64,000 nucleotides of DNA from Blastopirellula marina DSM 3645 (GCF_000153105.1 NZ_CH672376.1:1775952-1839951), one strand, 5' to 3'; positions 1-9,958 are shown, counted from the first letter of the stretch. Program-made: numbers and translations. Notes: generated from the sequence alone by a model not told the origin.

Positions 1-249
1 GCGGCCGAGATCGCGGTCGATGGAACATCGGGGGACGCAGGGAGCGTTCGCTTTCGCGTCTATCTGTCTGGCGCGGACGGCGCTTGGAAGTCGGCCTATC
101 AAAGCGAGATCATCCGCGGCGGCATGCCGCCAGAACCGATCGACGTGCCTCTGGCCGGTGCGACCGCGATCGCATTGGTGGTTGATTTCGCAGATCGCGG
201 AGATGTGAAAGATCGGGCCGATTGGTTGTCGGCCCGCTTTGAGAAATAG
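1..249 (+). CDS. C-terminal end of an NPCBM-domain protein (partial)
   Basis: The frame is open from the first base and ends at a TAG at 247-249, giving 82 residues; the start lies upstream of the window. The sequence has the beta-strand pattern of the end of an NPCBM/NEW2 carbohydrate-binding module: 'VRFRVYLSGADGAWK', then 'ALVVDFADRGDVKDRADWL'. In this family the final D-x-x-D-W motif closes the fold. Such modules are very common on secreted planctomycete proteins, where they are thought to bind glycans. The catalytic or other part of the protein cannot be seen. Confidence in the domain is good; the function of the whole protein is unknown. Confidence 0.7.
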   Translation, partial: AAEIAVDGTSGDAGSVRFRVYLSGADGAWKSAYQSEIIRGGMPPEPIDVPLAGATAIALVVDFADRGDVKDRADWLSARFEK

Positions 250-259
250 AGGAGTCTGC

Positions 260-766
260 TCAGCGCTTGTTGGCCGGGATCAGAAAGCTCATGTGATGCT
301 GGCAGTGCCAGAGATGGAACTTGCGCCACTGATCGGTTGTCAGCTTGCCAAATATCGGCGACTCGACGAACTCAACGTTCTCATCACTGATCCTAGCGAT
401 GGCTTCTTCGAGCTCGGCCAAGCGGATTTCATCGTCGGCATTGGCGGATGGCAGCGTTGACTTGGGGGCGGTGGCCTTCATTTTGATGACGCCTCCCTTC
501 AGAATTGTCGGCAGCACCAACATGCGGATCAACGGTTTGGCGATCGGCATCCAAAACGGCGGCGGATCTTCAAACCCGTCGACCGATTGATTCATGCCGG
601 CGGCGAGATGCTGACAAATTTGACCCAGGTTCCATTGGCCGACATGGTGATATCCGACAACGGTCAGTCGGCGACACTCGTCCACTACATCCGCCAAGTT
701 CTCAAAGACTACTTCGCGACGTTTCGTCGTCCCGACGTCGTCACTTCCGCTTTTTCTCACAATCAT
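260..766 (-). CDS. DUF1569 (DinB-like) protein
   Basis: A 168-residue protein of the DUF1569 family, part of the DinB/YfiT-like four-helix-bundle superfamily. The family pattern is visible: an N-terminal 'TKRREVVFENLADVVDECRR', a first histidine in 'WNLGQICQHLA' and a C-terminal 'HLWHCQHHMSFLIP'. In DinB-like folds three histidines bind a metal, and H in 'QHLA' and the 'HCQHH' cluster could do this here. I chose the ATG at 766 because it follows AGGATGGGGGAGC, a good ribosome-binding site; an ATG 39 bases further upstream is in frame but lacks one. It converges on the NPCBM gene with only 10 bases between stops. The biochemical role is not known. Confidence 0.75.
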   Translation of the reverse strand: MIVRKSGSDDVGTTKRREVVFENLADVVDECRRLTVVGYHHVGQWNLGQICQHLAAGMNQSVDGFEDPPPFWMPIAKPLIRMLVLPTILKGGVIKMKATAPKSTLPSANADDEIRLAELEEAIARISDENVEFVESPIFGKLTTDQWRKFHLWHCQHHMSFLIPANKR

Positions 767-821
767 GCTCCCCCATCCTTTTCTTAAGGACCCGCGCGCG
801 ATCATTTAGTGCTAAAAAACC

Positions 822-860
822 AAAAAAAAGGCCGATGTCGCACTAGTGCGGCATCGGCCT
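822..860 (-). terminator. intrinsic terminator after the TatD/EboB gene
   Basis: A 14-bp stem (829-842 with 847-860, one G-U pair, CTAG loop) is followed in the minus direction by eight T (the A-run 822-829 on the plus strand). It lies about 50 bases past the stop of the minus-strand hydrolase gene at 907. Confidence 0.8.
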
Positions 861-906
861 CTTCTCGTATCTCGAATTGTCGATTCTCTTCGCGAGTTCC
901 GGTTCG

Positions 907-1815
907 CTAAGAGATTATTTCATTCTCTTGAGAGGGGGGCGAGTCAGGGCGTTGACCCCGCAGAACGCTATTCCCTTCAAACAGTTTTTGCTCATCGATG
1001 GGTGTGGGTTCCAGCCAGTCCGCCTCGTTGAATTGTCCACTTTGATTATAGGCGTCGATGGCGTTCTTATAACAAGTTAGCTGAACATCTTCGTCGGCGA
1101 TACCCTGACTAAGCATCAAACTTGCTGTTTTAGTCACGGCGAGAGGGTCGGATATGCCCCAATCGGCGGAGGAGTCAACGATGATCCGATCCGATCCATA
1201 TTGTTTGACGATCTCGACCATCCGTTGGTTCCCCATCTTCGTTTTGGGATAGATGGTGAACGCCGCCCAATAGCCGCGATCGAGGACCTCTTTGGCCGTT
1301 TCCTCATTGTTATGGTCGATCACCACCATATGCGGCGCGACTCCATGCTCTTCGATGATATCCATACTGCGATAGGTCCCCCGCTTTTTGTTGCGGTGGG
1401 GCGTATGAATCATCACCGGCAGGTCCAGTTCTTTCGCCAGATCTAATTGAACGCGGAGCGCTCGTTCTTCGGCGGCGGTCATATCGTCAAAGCCGATTTC
1501 GCCCACCGCGACCACGTTCTCTTTGGCGAGAAACAACGGCAGCATGTCGAGCACTTCCTCGGCCAACCGCTCGTTGTTCGCTTCTTTGGCGTTCAAGCCG
1601 ATCGTGCAATAATGTTTGATGCCAAACTGCGCGGCTCGAAAACGCTCGAACCCGACCAGGCTCGAAAAGTAGTCATGGTACGAGCCGGCGTTGCTGCGCG
1701 GCTGACCCAGCCAGAACGCAGGCTCAATCACGGCGACGATGCCGGCTTCGGCCATTCGCTCGTAGTCATCGGTCGTACGCGACGAGCAGTGAATGTGTGG
1801 GTCGATGTAACGCAT
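907..1815 (-). CDS. eboB: TatD-family metal-dependent hydrolase, EboB-like
   Basis: A 302-residue amidohydrolase-fold protein. It opens with the metal-binding 'DPHIHCSSRT' (H-x-H), has 'VGEIGFDD' with the bridging glutamate, 'PVMIHTPHRNKK' and 'VVIDHNNEE' with further histidines, and 'IIVDSSAD' near the C-terminus, all in the order expected for TatD-like enzymes. It lies 15 bases after eboA and is surely co-transcribed with it. In the ebo clusters known from cyanobacteria, algae and other bacteria, a TatD-like protein (EboB) sits next to EboA; the cluster is tied to moving a scytonemin precursor into the periplasm in Nostoc. The other ebo genes (UbiA-like, dehydroquinate-synthase-like, TIM barrel, phosphatase-like) are not here. 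The symbol rests on neighbourhood and family pattern. Confidence 0.7.
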   Translation of the reverse strand: MRYIDPHIHCSSRTTDDYERMAEAGIVAVIEPAFWLGQPRSNAGSYHDYFSSLVGFERFRAAQFGIKHYCTIGLNAKEANNERLAEEVLDMLPLFLAKENVVAVGEIGFDDMTAAEERALRVQLDLAKELDLPVMIHTPHRNKKRGTYRSMDIIEEHGVAPHMVVIDHNNEETAKEVLDRGYWAAFTIYPKTKMGNQRMVEIVKQYGSDRIIVDSSADWGISDPLAVTKTASLMLSQGIADEDVQLTCYKNAIDAYNQSGQFNEADWLEPTPIDEQKLFEGNSVLRGQRPDSPPSQENEIIS

Positions 1816-1830
1816 GCTGTTCCCTTTTGA

Positions 1831-2730
1831 TTAATTCGCGTACGCGGCGGCGCAAACGCCGCTCCAGGTGAGCTTACCTTGATTCAATTGCGACGCGACT
1901 TGCGGTCTGGTGCGCAAGATATTATCGGCTTCATCGGTGGCGCTGGCGGCAAGCGCAAGTGCAATCGCCGCCTGCTCGACTTCGGTCCCCGACGCGAAGA
2001 TCGCCGCCATATCTTCCATCGCCGTTTCATCGGCGAACGGACCGACCATCCGCCATAACTCGGCCGGAATCGGACGTGCGGCGGCGCGCCGTTCGTGAGC
2101 GTAGTCAATCAGCATTTCGGCCAGCGCTCGATTCACACGGCGATCAATGCCGACCATCGGGTCCAACTCGGCGCCGATGAACAACGCTTTCAGGACCATT
2201 TGATTCCAGGCCGCTTCCGAGAAGTTTTCTTCCGGAAACGGATTGTGATGAGCGATTGCTGCAAAAATAAACTTGACGTTGGTTCGTAGTCCGTCGATCG
2301 CGCGGTCCACGAGCAGTTCGGGATGCGGCAAAAGCGGCAGCGCCTGAAACAACGCGACCGATTCGTTCAACTCGGCCGCATTGAACAGTTTTTCCAATCG
2401 CCCAAAGTAGGGCTCTGGATCTTCGTGCGGGATCGATAGCAGTAGCAAGGTTCTCGCCGCCTGACCCACGCTCCAGCGGGATGGATCCCAGCCGCTGCGG
2501 GCCTCTTGGGCCAATTTCAGCTGCAATGCCGAGAGCTCTAGCGGTTGCTTGCCAACTTTGCGCGGTGCAAAGCCAAACCCCAGATAAAGTGCAGATTCAT
2601 CACCTGCCGCGACCGCCGCGATTCGATCGTCCAGCCAGGCCAGGGGAGCGTCAGCGACGATCGGCTCGAGCCAACCGCGCAACAGCTTGGCGGGGGTAGG
2701 GGGCGTTTTGTCTCGATTTTCGAAAAGCAA
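1831..2730 (-). CDS. eboA: EboA-domain protein
   Basis: A 299-residue all-helical protein matching the EboA family. The diagnostic stretch is in the middle: 'IAAIAHHNPFPEENF', 'WNQMVLKALFIG', a 'VGIDRRVNRALAEMLIDYA' helix and 'RPIPAELWRMVGPF'. The function of EboA is not established; it belongs to the ebo gene group linked to export or periplasmic handling of secondary metabolites. The start is a TTG at 2730 with AAAGG upstream; no ATG fits. It is the first gene of a two-gene unit with the TatD-like gene 15 bases downstream. Finding only these two of the six usual ebo genes is odd; the rest may lie elsewhere in the genome. Confidence 0.7.
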   Translation of the reverse strand: MLFENRDKTPPTPAKLLRGWLEPIVADAPLAWLDDRIAAVAAGDESALYLGFGFAPRKVGKQPLELSALQLKLAQEARSGWDPSRWSVGQAARTLLLLSIPHEDPEPYFGRLEKLFNAAELNESVALFQALPLLPHPELLVDRAIDGLRTNVKFIFAAIAHHNPFPEENFSEAAWNQMVLKALFIGAELDPMVGIDRRVNRALAEMLIDYAHERRAAARPIPAELWRMVGPFADETAMEDMAAIFASGTEVEQAAIALALAASATDEADNILRTRPQVASQLNQGKLTWSGVCAAAYAN

Positions 2731-2834
2731 GGTAATTTGCCTTTAATAGCCGTCTATTGCTAACTAGTTTAGCCTAAGTCTTCGGCTCGACCGCTGCAAG
2801 AACGTGAGCCCCGTTTCGTCGCCGTAGGGAGCGG

Positions 2835-4167
<1,333 letters not shown>

Positions 4168-5175
4168 ATGTCGACTGATCTCCCTTCGTCCAATACGTCT
4201 TCTGCAAACTTGGTGGATGCGCCAGCGGTCAGGCCTTTCTCCTTGGATACGCGAACAAGCATGTTGCCCGATGTCGCCGCCGACGCGGCGCCCATCGTGC
4301 AAGGCAAGCTGAATCGCGTGGGGATGTCCGGCATAGAAGTCGCGATTCGCTTGCGTGACGCCAACGGCGACGTGATTCGAACGCCGGCTCGCGTTGACGC
4401 GTATGTCAGTCTGGACGATCCCGAGGTCAAGGGGATCCACATGTCCCGGCTTTACCTCTGTCTTCAAGATTCGCTTGACGACGAGTTTGGTCGCGCCCAG
4501 ATCGAAACGATCTTGCAACGGTTCCTGGAAACGCACAGCGACATCAGCGCGACCAGCTATCTCCGCTTTAGCTACGAGCTGATGGTGCGTCGCGAATCGC
4601 TGCTGAGCGATCATTCGGCTTGGCGCAGCTATCCGGTCAAGATCGAAGCCTGGTCGAGCGGCGGCAAAGTGACCTATCGGGTTCATGTTCGGTTGACTTA
4701 CTCCAGCGCTTGTCCTTGTTCGGCGGCGCTGGCGCGTCAACTGTTGCAGCAGCAATTTGAAGAGCAATTCTTCGGACATCACTGGCTGTCGACTGCATCG
4801 GTCTTGAATTGGCTCGGCTCGAACGAAACCTTGATGGCGGTGCCGCACAGCCAGCGCAGCCATGCCGATATTACGATCGAACTTGACGGTCAACGCGACG
4901 ACCTGCCGATCGATGAACTAATTACCTGCACCGAAGGTGCGCTGAACACCGCAGTTCAGGCAGCCGTCAAGCGAACCGACGAACAAGAGTTCGCGCGGCT
5001 GAACGGCGAGAATCTGATGTTCTGCGAAGACGCCGCACGACGTTTGAAAAACGCCGTCGACTCGCTCGAAGGAATCCACGACTATCGTATCCAAGCGAGT
5101 CACTTCGAGAGTCTTCATCCGCACGACGCCGTCGCGATCGTCACCAAGGGCGTTCCCGGCGGACTGACCGCCTAG
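4168..5175 (+). CDS. folE2: GTP cyclohydrolase FolE2 (type IB)
   Basis: A 335-residue enzyme of the FolE2/MptA family, which opens GTP to 7,8-dihydroneopterin triphosphate, the first step of folate and of queuosine (7-deazaguanine) synthesis. Signature segments are present: 'MLPDVAADA' near the N-terminus, 'VKGIHMSRLY' and 'YSSACPCSAALA' with the active-site cysteine. Type IB enzymes can work with metals other than zinc, unlike FolE. It heads a run of same-strand genes that includes a QueD/PTPS-like gene at 6843, the next step in the queuosine route, so a role in deazaguanine supply is likely in addition to folate. Confidence 0.93.
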   Translation: MSTDLPSSNTSSANLVDAPAVRPFSLDTRTSMLPDVAADAAPIVQGKLNRVGMSGIEVAIRLRDANGDVIRTPARVDAYVSLDDPEVKGIHMSRLYLCLQDSLDDEFGRAQIETILQRFLETHSDISATSYLRFSYELMVRRESLLSDHSAWRSYPVKIEAWSSGGKVTYRVHVRLTYSSACPCSAALARQLLQQQFEEQFFGHHWLSTASVLNWLGSNETLMAVPHSQRSHADITIELDGQRDDLPIDELITCTEGALNTAVQAAVKRTDEQEFARLNGENLMFCEDAARRLKNAVDSLEGIHDYRIQASHFESLHPHDAVAIVTKGVPGGLTA

Positions 5176-5229
5176 TTGATCCGCTGCTGTCCCTCTGTTT
5201 GTCGCCTCCCCAAAGATTGCGAAGAGCGT

Positions 5230-5580
5230 ATGACGTCCGAAGCATCCTCAGACATCACGTTGCGATCGGCCCAGGCCGAAGTGGACGAGTGGATTCGGAC
5301 GATCGGCGTGCGCTACTTTTCGGAACTGACAAACTTGGCGCAACTGGTCGAAGAAGTGGGAGAGCTGTCGCGCATCATGTCGCGAACCTACGGTGAGCAA
5401 AGCTTTAAAGCAGGGGATCGTCGCGGTGAACTTTCGGACGAGTTGGCCGACGTCCTGTTTGTGCTGATCTGCATCGCCAATCAAACGGGGGTCGACTTGA
5501 CCGCCGCGCTCGAAAAGAACCTGGCCAAAAAAACAGGCCGCGACTCGGAGCGTCACATCAATAATCCGAAGTTGCGTTGA
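5230..5580 (+). CDS. MazG-like nucleotide pyrophosphohydrolase
   Basis: A 116-residue all-alpha NTP pyrophosphatase of the MazG-like superfamily. The magnesium-binding motif is clear: 'LVEEVGELSRIM' (E-E-x-x-E) in one helix and 'DELADVLFVLICIAN' (E-x-x-D) in the next. Single-domain proteins of this size hydrolyse nucleoside triphosphates or related nucleotides to monophosphate and pyrophosphate; the natural substrate cannot be read from sequence. I chose the ATG at 5230 after GAAGAG; the frame is open back to 5176 but that part does not look like the family. It sits 54 bases after folE2 and 1 base before the next gene, so it is probably in the same operon. Confidence 0.8.
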   Translation: MTSEASSDITLRSAQAEVDEWIRTIGVRYFSELTNLAQLVEEVGELSRIMSRTYGEQSFKAGDRRGELSDELADVLFVLICIANQTGVDLTAALEKNLAKKTGRDSERHINNPKLR

Positions 5581-5581
5581 A

Positions 5582-6814
5582 ATGGTCATGGCTCGTAAAA
5601 AAAATCGCCTGCGACAGATCGTCGGCGCAGCGATCGTGATTTTCGTCACGGTTTTGATAGCGTGGCCCGTGATCGAATTTTTGGTGCGAAGTTCGGCCCC
5701 CAATCGTCCGAGCGAAGCGATGGACCGGCTAGAACGGCTGGCGATCATGCGCGACTGGATGATGGGGTTGTTTGGCTTTGGCTGGTTTTTTAGCGTTGGC
5801 GCCGTGATCGGCAGCTTTTTGAATGTGGTTGTTTGGCGTTTGCCCCGCGGAAAATCGGTGGTCGACAAACCATCCAACTGCCCATTCTGCTGCACGAAGA
5901 TTCGCGCCTTGGACAATGTGCCGGTGCTCGGTTGGATCAATCTGGGAGGAAGGTGTCGCGCCTGTCGGCTGCCGATATCGTCTCGCTATCCCTTGGTCGA
6001 AACGACGATGGGATTGATCTTTGTCGTGTTGCTGATTGCCGAACTGTTGACAGGCGGCGGCAATTTGCCGGGCGGAGCCATCACTAGCGGACGCGGTTTC
6101 GCCGGTGTCGTGTTTGAAACGCGCTGGCCGATCATTCGACTATACGCTTACCACGCCGCCTTCTTTTGTTGGCTGTTGCCGTGGGCGTTGATTGCGTGGG
6201 ATCGTCAGCGGATTCCCCGCTCGACAATCCTGGTGGCAGCGCTGGTTGGTTTTGGAGCTGCGCTGATTTGGCCGGGGCTTCATCCACTTGCCGCTGGGGA
6301 TTTGAATGCTTCGCCGCGACTGACCGAACTGATAACTGCGTTGATCGGAACAGTGATCGGCCTTTTGCTGGGCCTGGCGGTGCGGTATTGGGAAAATCGG
6401 GCCGAGGATGACTTGTCCCGCGGCTGGGCGCTGCCGACGATGCTCAGCATGACCGGCCTGTTTCTCGGCTGGCAAGCGGTGGTGACGATCGCAGCTTTGA
6501 TTTTGCCGCTCTATGGCGCGGCGAGTTACTTTGCATCGCGACAAGGTTGTTTTGTCCGCCGCGGATTTTTCGAACTGCTGATGACGGCGGTCACGCTCGG
6601 CTATATCTGTTTTTGGGGATTTTGGAGCGAGCAAGTTTGGCTGCCAGGCGAAGCCTGGTCGGTCGCCAGCTTGTGCGTGGTCGTTCCGCTGTTGCTGCTG
6701 GGTGGGGCGTTGTTGGCGGTCGCCAAACGCCCTCAAGGCGCCGATCGGCGTCGATTTCAAAATCAAGAACCGGTTTCGCCTCCGCGAACCGAACCGGTAG
6801 AATTCATTTCATAA
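5582..6814 (+). CDS. prepilin-peptidase-like membrane protein with a missing catalytic Asp
   Basis: A 410-residue multi-pass membrane protein. Residues ~60-150 match the N-terminal (methyltransferase-associated) domain of type IV prepilin peptidases: 'GSFLNVVVWRLPRG', two zinc-ribbon Cys pairs ('CPFC' and 'CRAC'), 'DNVPVLGWI' and 'SRYPLVE'. The C-terminal half resembles the A24 aspartic protease: the first aspartate is in 'LIAWDRQRIPRS', but where PilD-type enzymes have G-x-G-D-x-K before 'LGWQA', this protein reads 'RGWALPTMLSM', so the second aspartate and lysine are gone. The extra N-terminal helix (residues 10-35) is also unusual. It may have lost peptidase activity. It starts 1 base after the MazG-like stop. 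Confidence 0.75.
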   Translation: MVMARKKNRLRQIVGAAIVIFVTVLIAWPVIEFLVRSSAPNRPSEAMDRLERLAIMRDWMMGLFGFGWFFSVGAVIGSFLNVVVWRLPRGKSVVDKPSNCPFCCTKIRALDNVPVLGWINLGGRCRACRLPISSRYPLVETTMGLIFVVLLIAELLTGGGNLPGGAITSGRGFAGVVFETRWPIIRLYAYHAAFFCWLLPWALIAWDRQRIPRSTILVAALVGFGAALIWPGLHPLAAGDLNASPRLTELITALIGTVIGLLLGLAVRYWENRAEDDLSRGWALPTMLSMTGLFLGWQAVVTIAALILPLYGAASYFASRQGCFVRRGFFELLMTAVTLGYICFWGFWSEQVWLPGEAWSVASLCVVVPLLLLGGALLAVAKRPQGADRRRFQNQEPVSPPRTEPVEFIS

Positions 6815-6842
6815 GCAATTGAGTTTTGAGGGAGATGGAAAG

Positions 6843-7322
6843 ATGAGCCTGGTTATTATGCGGCGCATCAAGTTTTGCGCGGGTCACCGCTTGTACAAGC
6901 ACGGCGGCAAGTGCGAATTCTTTCATGGCCATAACTACGTCGCTGACTTTTACGTCACCGCTGACGAAGTGGACGACGTCGGTCGCGTGATTGATTTCGC
7001 CGACCTGAAGGCGAAGTTCAAGGGTTGGCTGGACGAACATTGGGATCATGGATTCTTGCTCAGCGAACAGGATGAGAACGGCATCAATGCGATTAAGCAA
7101 GTCGTGCCGTGCAAGTATTTCGTGATGCCCTACAATCCGACCGCCGAGAACATGGCTCGCTATCTGCTGGATTATGTTTGTCCTGAGTTGCTCGATCAAT
7201 CGAACGTGCGCCCGGTGAAGGTTGTGATCTGGGAGACGGAAGAAGCGTTCGCCGAAGCTCGTCTCAGCGGCGAAGTAGGCGAGACGTCGTCGGCTTCGCT
7301 CAGTTCGGTCACCGTGGACTAA
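6843..7322 (+). CDS. 6-pyruvoyl-tetrahydropterin synthase / QueD family protein
   Basis: A 159-residue member of the PTPS/QueD T-fold family. It shows the zinc histidine in 'FCAGHRLY' and the 'CEFFHGHNY' motif (C-x3-H-G-H), which supplies the catalytic cysteine and two more zinc histidines. Enzymes with this pattern turn dihydroneopterin triphosphate into 6-carboxy-tetrahydropterin (QueD) or pyruvoyl-tetrahydropterin. The gene lies 2.6 kb after folE2, whose product would be its substrate, in the same run of genes. The ATG at 6843 is preceded by a clear GGGAGAT site; an in-frame TTG upstream is less likely. Start and family are safe; QueD versus PTPS is not decided by sequence alone. Confidence 0.85.
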   Translation: MSLVIMRRIKFCAGHRLYKHGGKCEFFHGHNYVADFYVTADEVDDVGRVIDFADLKAKFKGWLDEHWDHGFLLSEQDENGINAIKQVVPCKYFVMPYNPTAENMARYLLDYVCPELLDQSNVRPVKVVIWETEEAFAEARLSGEVGETSSASLSSVTVD

Positions 7323-7341
7323 ATGCCGATAGGTCAACAGT

Positions 7342-7887
7342 ATGAACGCACAGTCGCCAGCCAAGATCGGCGTTGTCACGGTCTCGGATCGCGCTAGTCG
7401 CGGTGAGTACGAGGATCGCGGCGGCCCAGCGATTCAGGCCTACCTGAGCGAGATCCTGACATCCGATTGGATCGCGGCGCCGCGCGTGATCCCGGATGAT
7501 CGCGCCGGGATCGAGCAAACGTTGCGGCAGCTTTGCGATGAAGAGCATTGCTGCTTGGTGATTACGACCGGCGGTACTGGTCCGGCGTTGCGTGATGTGA
7601 CTCCTGAAGCGACCGAAGCGGTTTGCGACAAGCTGATGCCTGGCTTTGGCGAACTGATGCGCAAGGTCTCTTTGGAGAAAGTGCCGACGGCGATTCTCTC
7701 TCGCCAAACGGCCGGAATTCGCGGACAATCGTTGCTCCTCAATTTACCGGGGCAGCCGAAGGCGATCGCCGAGTGTCTGGATGCAGTATTTCCGGCGATT
7801 CCTTATTGTCTTGATCTTTTGGAAGGCCCTTATCTCACAACGGATCCCACCCGCGTTCTGGCATTTCGGCCTGCGAAGAAAAAGTGA
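7342..7887 (+). CDS. mog: molybdopterin adenylyltransferase (MogA/MoaB type)
   Basis: A 181-residue MogA/MoaB-fold protein that adenylates molybdopterin before metal insertion in molybdenum cofactor synthesis. Family motifs seen: 'VVTVSDRASRGEYEDRGG' at the N-terminus, the molybdopterin-binding 'TTGGTGPALRDVTPEAT', and 'LLLNLPGQPKAIAECLD' near the C-terminus. It follows the PTPS-like gene by 19 bases and completes a pterin/cofactor-flavoured operon that begins with folE2. MogA and MoaB are hard to tell apart; length and motif favour MogA. Confidence 0.85.
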   Translation: MNAQSPAKIGVVTVSDRASRGEYEDRGGPAIQAYLSEILTSDWIAAPRVIPDDRAGIEQTLRQLCDEEHCCLVITTGGTGPALRDVTPEATEAVCDKLMPGFGELMRKVSLEKVPTAILSRQTAGIRGQSLLLNLPGQPKAIAECLDAVFPAIPYCLDLLEGPYLTTDPTRVLAFRPAKKK

Positions 7888-8082
7888 TCGTGCATTTTCG
7901 TCAAAATCGGCGTCACCAGTTCACCGCCACTGTTTTGGTGGGTGCGGCCATGCGCAACTCGACTCCCGGTACGCGACGCGTCGTAGACTATCCAAGCGAC
8001 GTATCTGACGTTGCTGCGGAAAAGTTGCGATACGCTGCGAGCAGCAATTGCTGGCAAACGATCGCTTCGGGGCAGTTTCTGC

Positions 8083-9954
8083 ATGGGGGCATGCGCAGTG
8101 GTAGACGCAAAATTCGAGAACAAGATCAATCGTCGCGTTTTGGTGATCGACGATAACAAGGCGATTCATGACGACTTTCGTCGCATTCTCGCCGGACCAA
8201 CCAACCTGAACGTCGCACCAAGCGATATCAAGGCGCTCTTGTTCGAAGAAGAGACGCTGGAGCCAACCGAACTTGATTTTGGCTTCGAAATCGAGTCGGC
8301 CTTCCAGGGAGAAGAAGGGCTTGAGAAGGTTGCTGCAGCCGAGCGAAGTGGATTTCCGTTTGCGCTGGCTTTTGTCGATATGCGAATGCCGCCGGGTTGG
8401 GACGGGCTGGAAACTGTGAAACAGATCTGGCGAGCCCATCCCGATCTTCAGGTCGTCATTTGCACGGCCTACTCGGATCACTCGTGGGAATCGCTGCTGC
8501 AAGAGTTGGGCGAAACCGACCAACTGGTGATCTTGAAAAAGCCGTTTGACGTGATCGAAGCGCGTCAGTTGGCGATTGCGTTGACGCGGAAATGGCAACT
8601 GACGCAGCAAGCCCGCATGCGAATGGATCAGCTCAATCAATTGGTGGAGCAACGTACCGCCGATTTGATCAAAGCGGCGACAGAATTGAAATTGACGAAC
8701 GAACAGCTGGTGGAAGCGAGTCGCGCGGCGGAAGCGGCGAATCGCTCGAAGAGCGAGTTCCTCGCGAATATGAGCCATGAGATACGCACGCCGATGACGG
8801 CGATCATCGGCTATGCTGAAGAGTTACGAGAAACCGGTGAGATCGAACGAGCGCCAAAAGAGCGAGTATTTGCCCTCGACACTATCTTGCGTAACGGACA
8901 TCACTTGCTGCAAGTTATCAACGACGTCTTGGATCTGAGCAAGATCGAAGCCGGCAAGCTGGACGTATACATGCAGCCTGCTTCGCCGGTGCGGATCGTA
9001 TCGGACGTCTTGGCGCTGATGCATTTGCGCGCTTCGCAAAAAGGGTTGCGACTAGAAAACGAGTTTTGCGGACCGTTGCCAGAGACCATTGTGACCGACG
9101 TGACTCGGTTACGACAAATCTTGATCAACTTGATCGGCAATGCGATCAAGTTTACCGACAAGGGTACGGTATCGCTCCGGACGAAATTGATCGACATCGG
9201 CTCCGACAATCCCCGCTTAGAGTTTGAAGTGGTCGACTCGGGTATCGGCATGACGGAAGATGAGCTGCGACGTGTCTTCGTACCGTTTGAACAAGCCAAC
9301 AATTCGATGAGCCGCCGATACGGCGGCACGGGGCTTGGCTTGTCGATCAGCATTCGATTGACCGAACTATTGGGCGGATCGATGCGTTGCGAAAGCAGCT
9401 TGGGACATGGCAGCTATTTCCACTTCACGATCGCGACCGGCGATTTGTCGAATGTCAAAATCAGCAACTGTGCCGACGATTTCAATTGGGTTCCGGTGAG
9501 CGTCAGCAGCGTACCGGCGAAGAAGTTCGCCTTGTGCGGACGCATTTTGCTGGTGGAGGATGGGCCAGACAATCAGCGTTTGCTTCGCTTGATCCTCGAG
9601 AAAGCCGGCGCCGAAGTGGCGATCGCCAACGACGGACGTGACGGCGTTGATATGACGCTGACGGCGCGCAACCAAGAAGTCCCGTTTGATCTGATCTTGA
9701 TGGACATGCAAATGCCGATTATGGACGGCTACCAAGCGACCCGTACGCTGCGTAGGGAAGCGATCCGTACGCCGATCATCGCCCTGACGGCGCACGCGAT
9801 GAGCGATGATCGACAGCGTTGCATGGACGCCGGCGTCGATGATTATCTGACCAAGCCGATCGATCGCCGCCTATTGCTGGAAACGATCGCCGGTTATCTG
9901 CAGTCAACCCCGAAATCGGCGACGCCGACGAGTGCTGAATCTGTCGCCGACTAG
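8083..9954 (+). CDS. hybrid sensor histidine kinase (REC-HisKA-HATPase-REC)
   Basis: About 623 residues with no transmembrane segment, so probably cytoplasmic. Order of domains: an N-terminal receiver ('RVLVIDDNKAIHDD', acceptor Asp in 'FVDMRMPPGWDG', Lys in 'ILKKPFD') that carries a ~50-residue insertion after the first strand; a coiled coil; HisKA with phospho-His232 in 'ANMSHEIRTPM'; HATPase with N-box 'LINLIGNAIKF', 'DSGIGM' and 'GGTGLGLSIS'; and a C-terminal receiver ('LLVEDGPDN', 'ILMDMQMPIMDG', 'DYLTKPID'). Proteins of this design take a phospho-signal from another kinase and pass it on. The start is uncertain: ATG 8083 is used; GTG 8098 and TTG 8011 are in frame. No output regulator is adjacent. 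Confidence 0.88.
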   Translation: MGACAVVDAKFENKINRRVLVIDDNKAIHDDFRRILAGPTNLNVAPSDIKALLFEEETLEPTELDFGFEIESAFQGEEGLEKVAAAERSGFPFALAFVDMRMPPGWDGLETVKQIWRAHPDLQVVICTAYSDHSWESLLQELGETDQLVILKKPFDVIEARQLAIALTRKWQLTQQARMRMDQLNQLVEQRTADLIKAATELKLTNEQLVEASRAAEAANRSKSEFLANMSHEIRTPMTAIIGYAEELRETGEIERAPKERVFALDTILRNGHHLLQVINDVLDLSKIEAGKLDVYMQPASPVRIVSDVLALMHLRASQKGLRLENEFCGPLPETIVTDVTRLRQILINLIGNAIKFTDKGTVSLRTKLIDIGSDNPRLEFEVVDSGIGMTEDELRRVFVPFEQANNSMSRRYGGTGLGLSISIRLTELLGGSMRCESSLGHGSYFHFTIATGDLSNVKISNCADDFNWVPVSVSSVPAKKFALCGRILLVEDGPDNQRLLRLILEKAGAEVAIANDGRDGVDMTLTARNQEVPFDLILMDMQMPIMDGYQATRTLRREAIRTPIIALTAHAMSDDRQRCMDAGVDDYLTKPIDRRLLLETIAGYLQSTPKSATPTSAESVAD

Positions 9955-9958
9955 CGCC

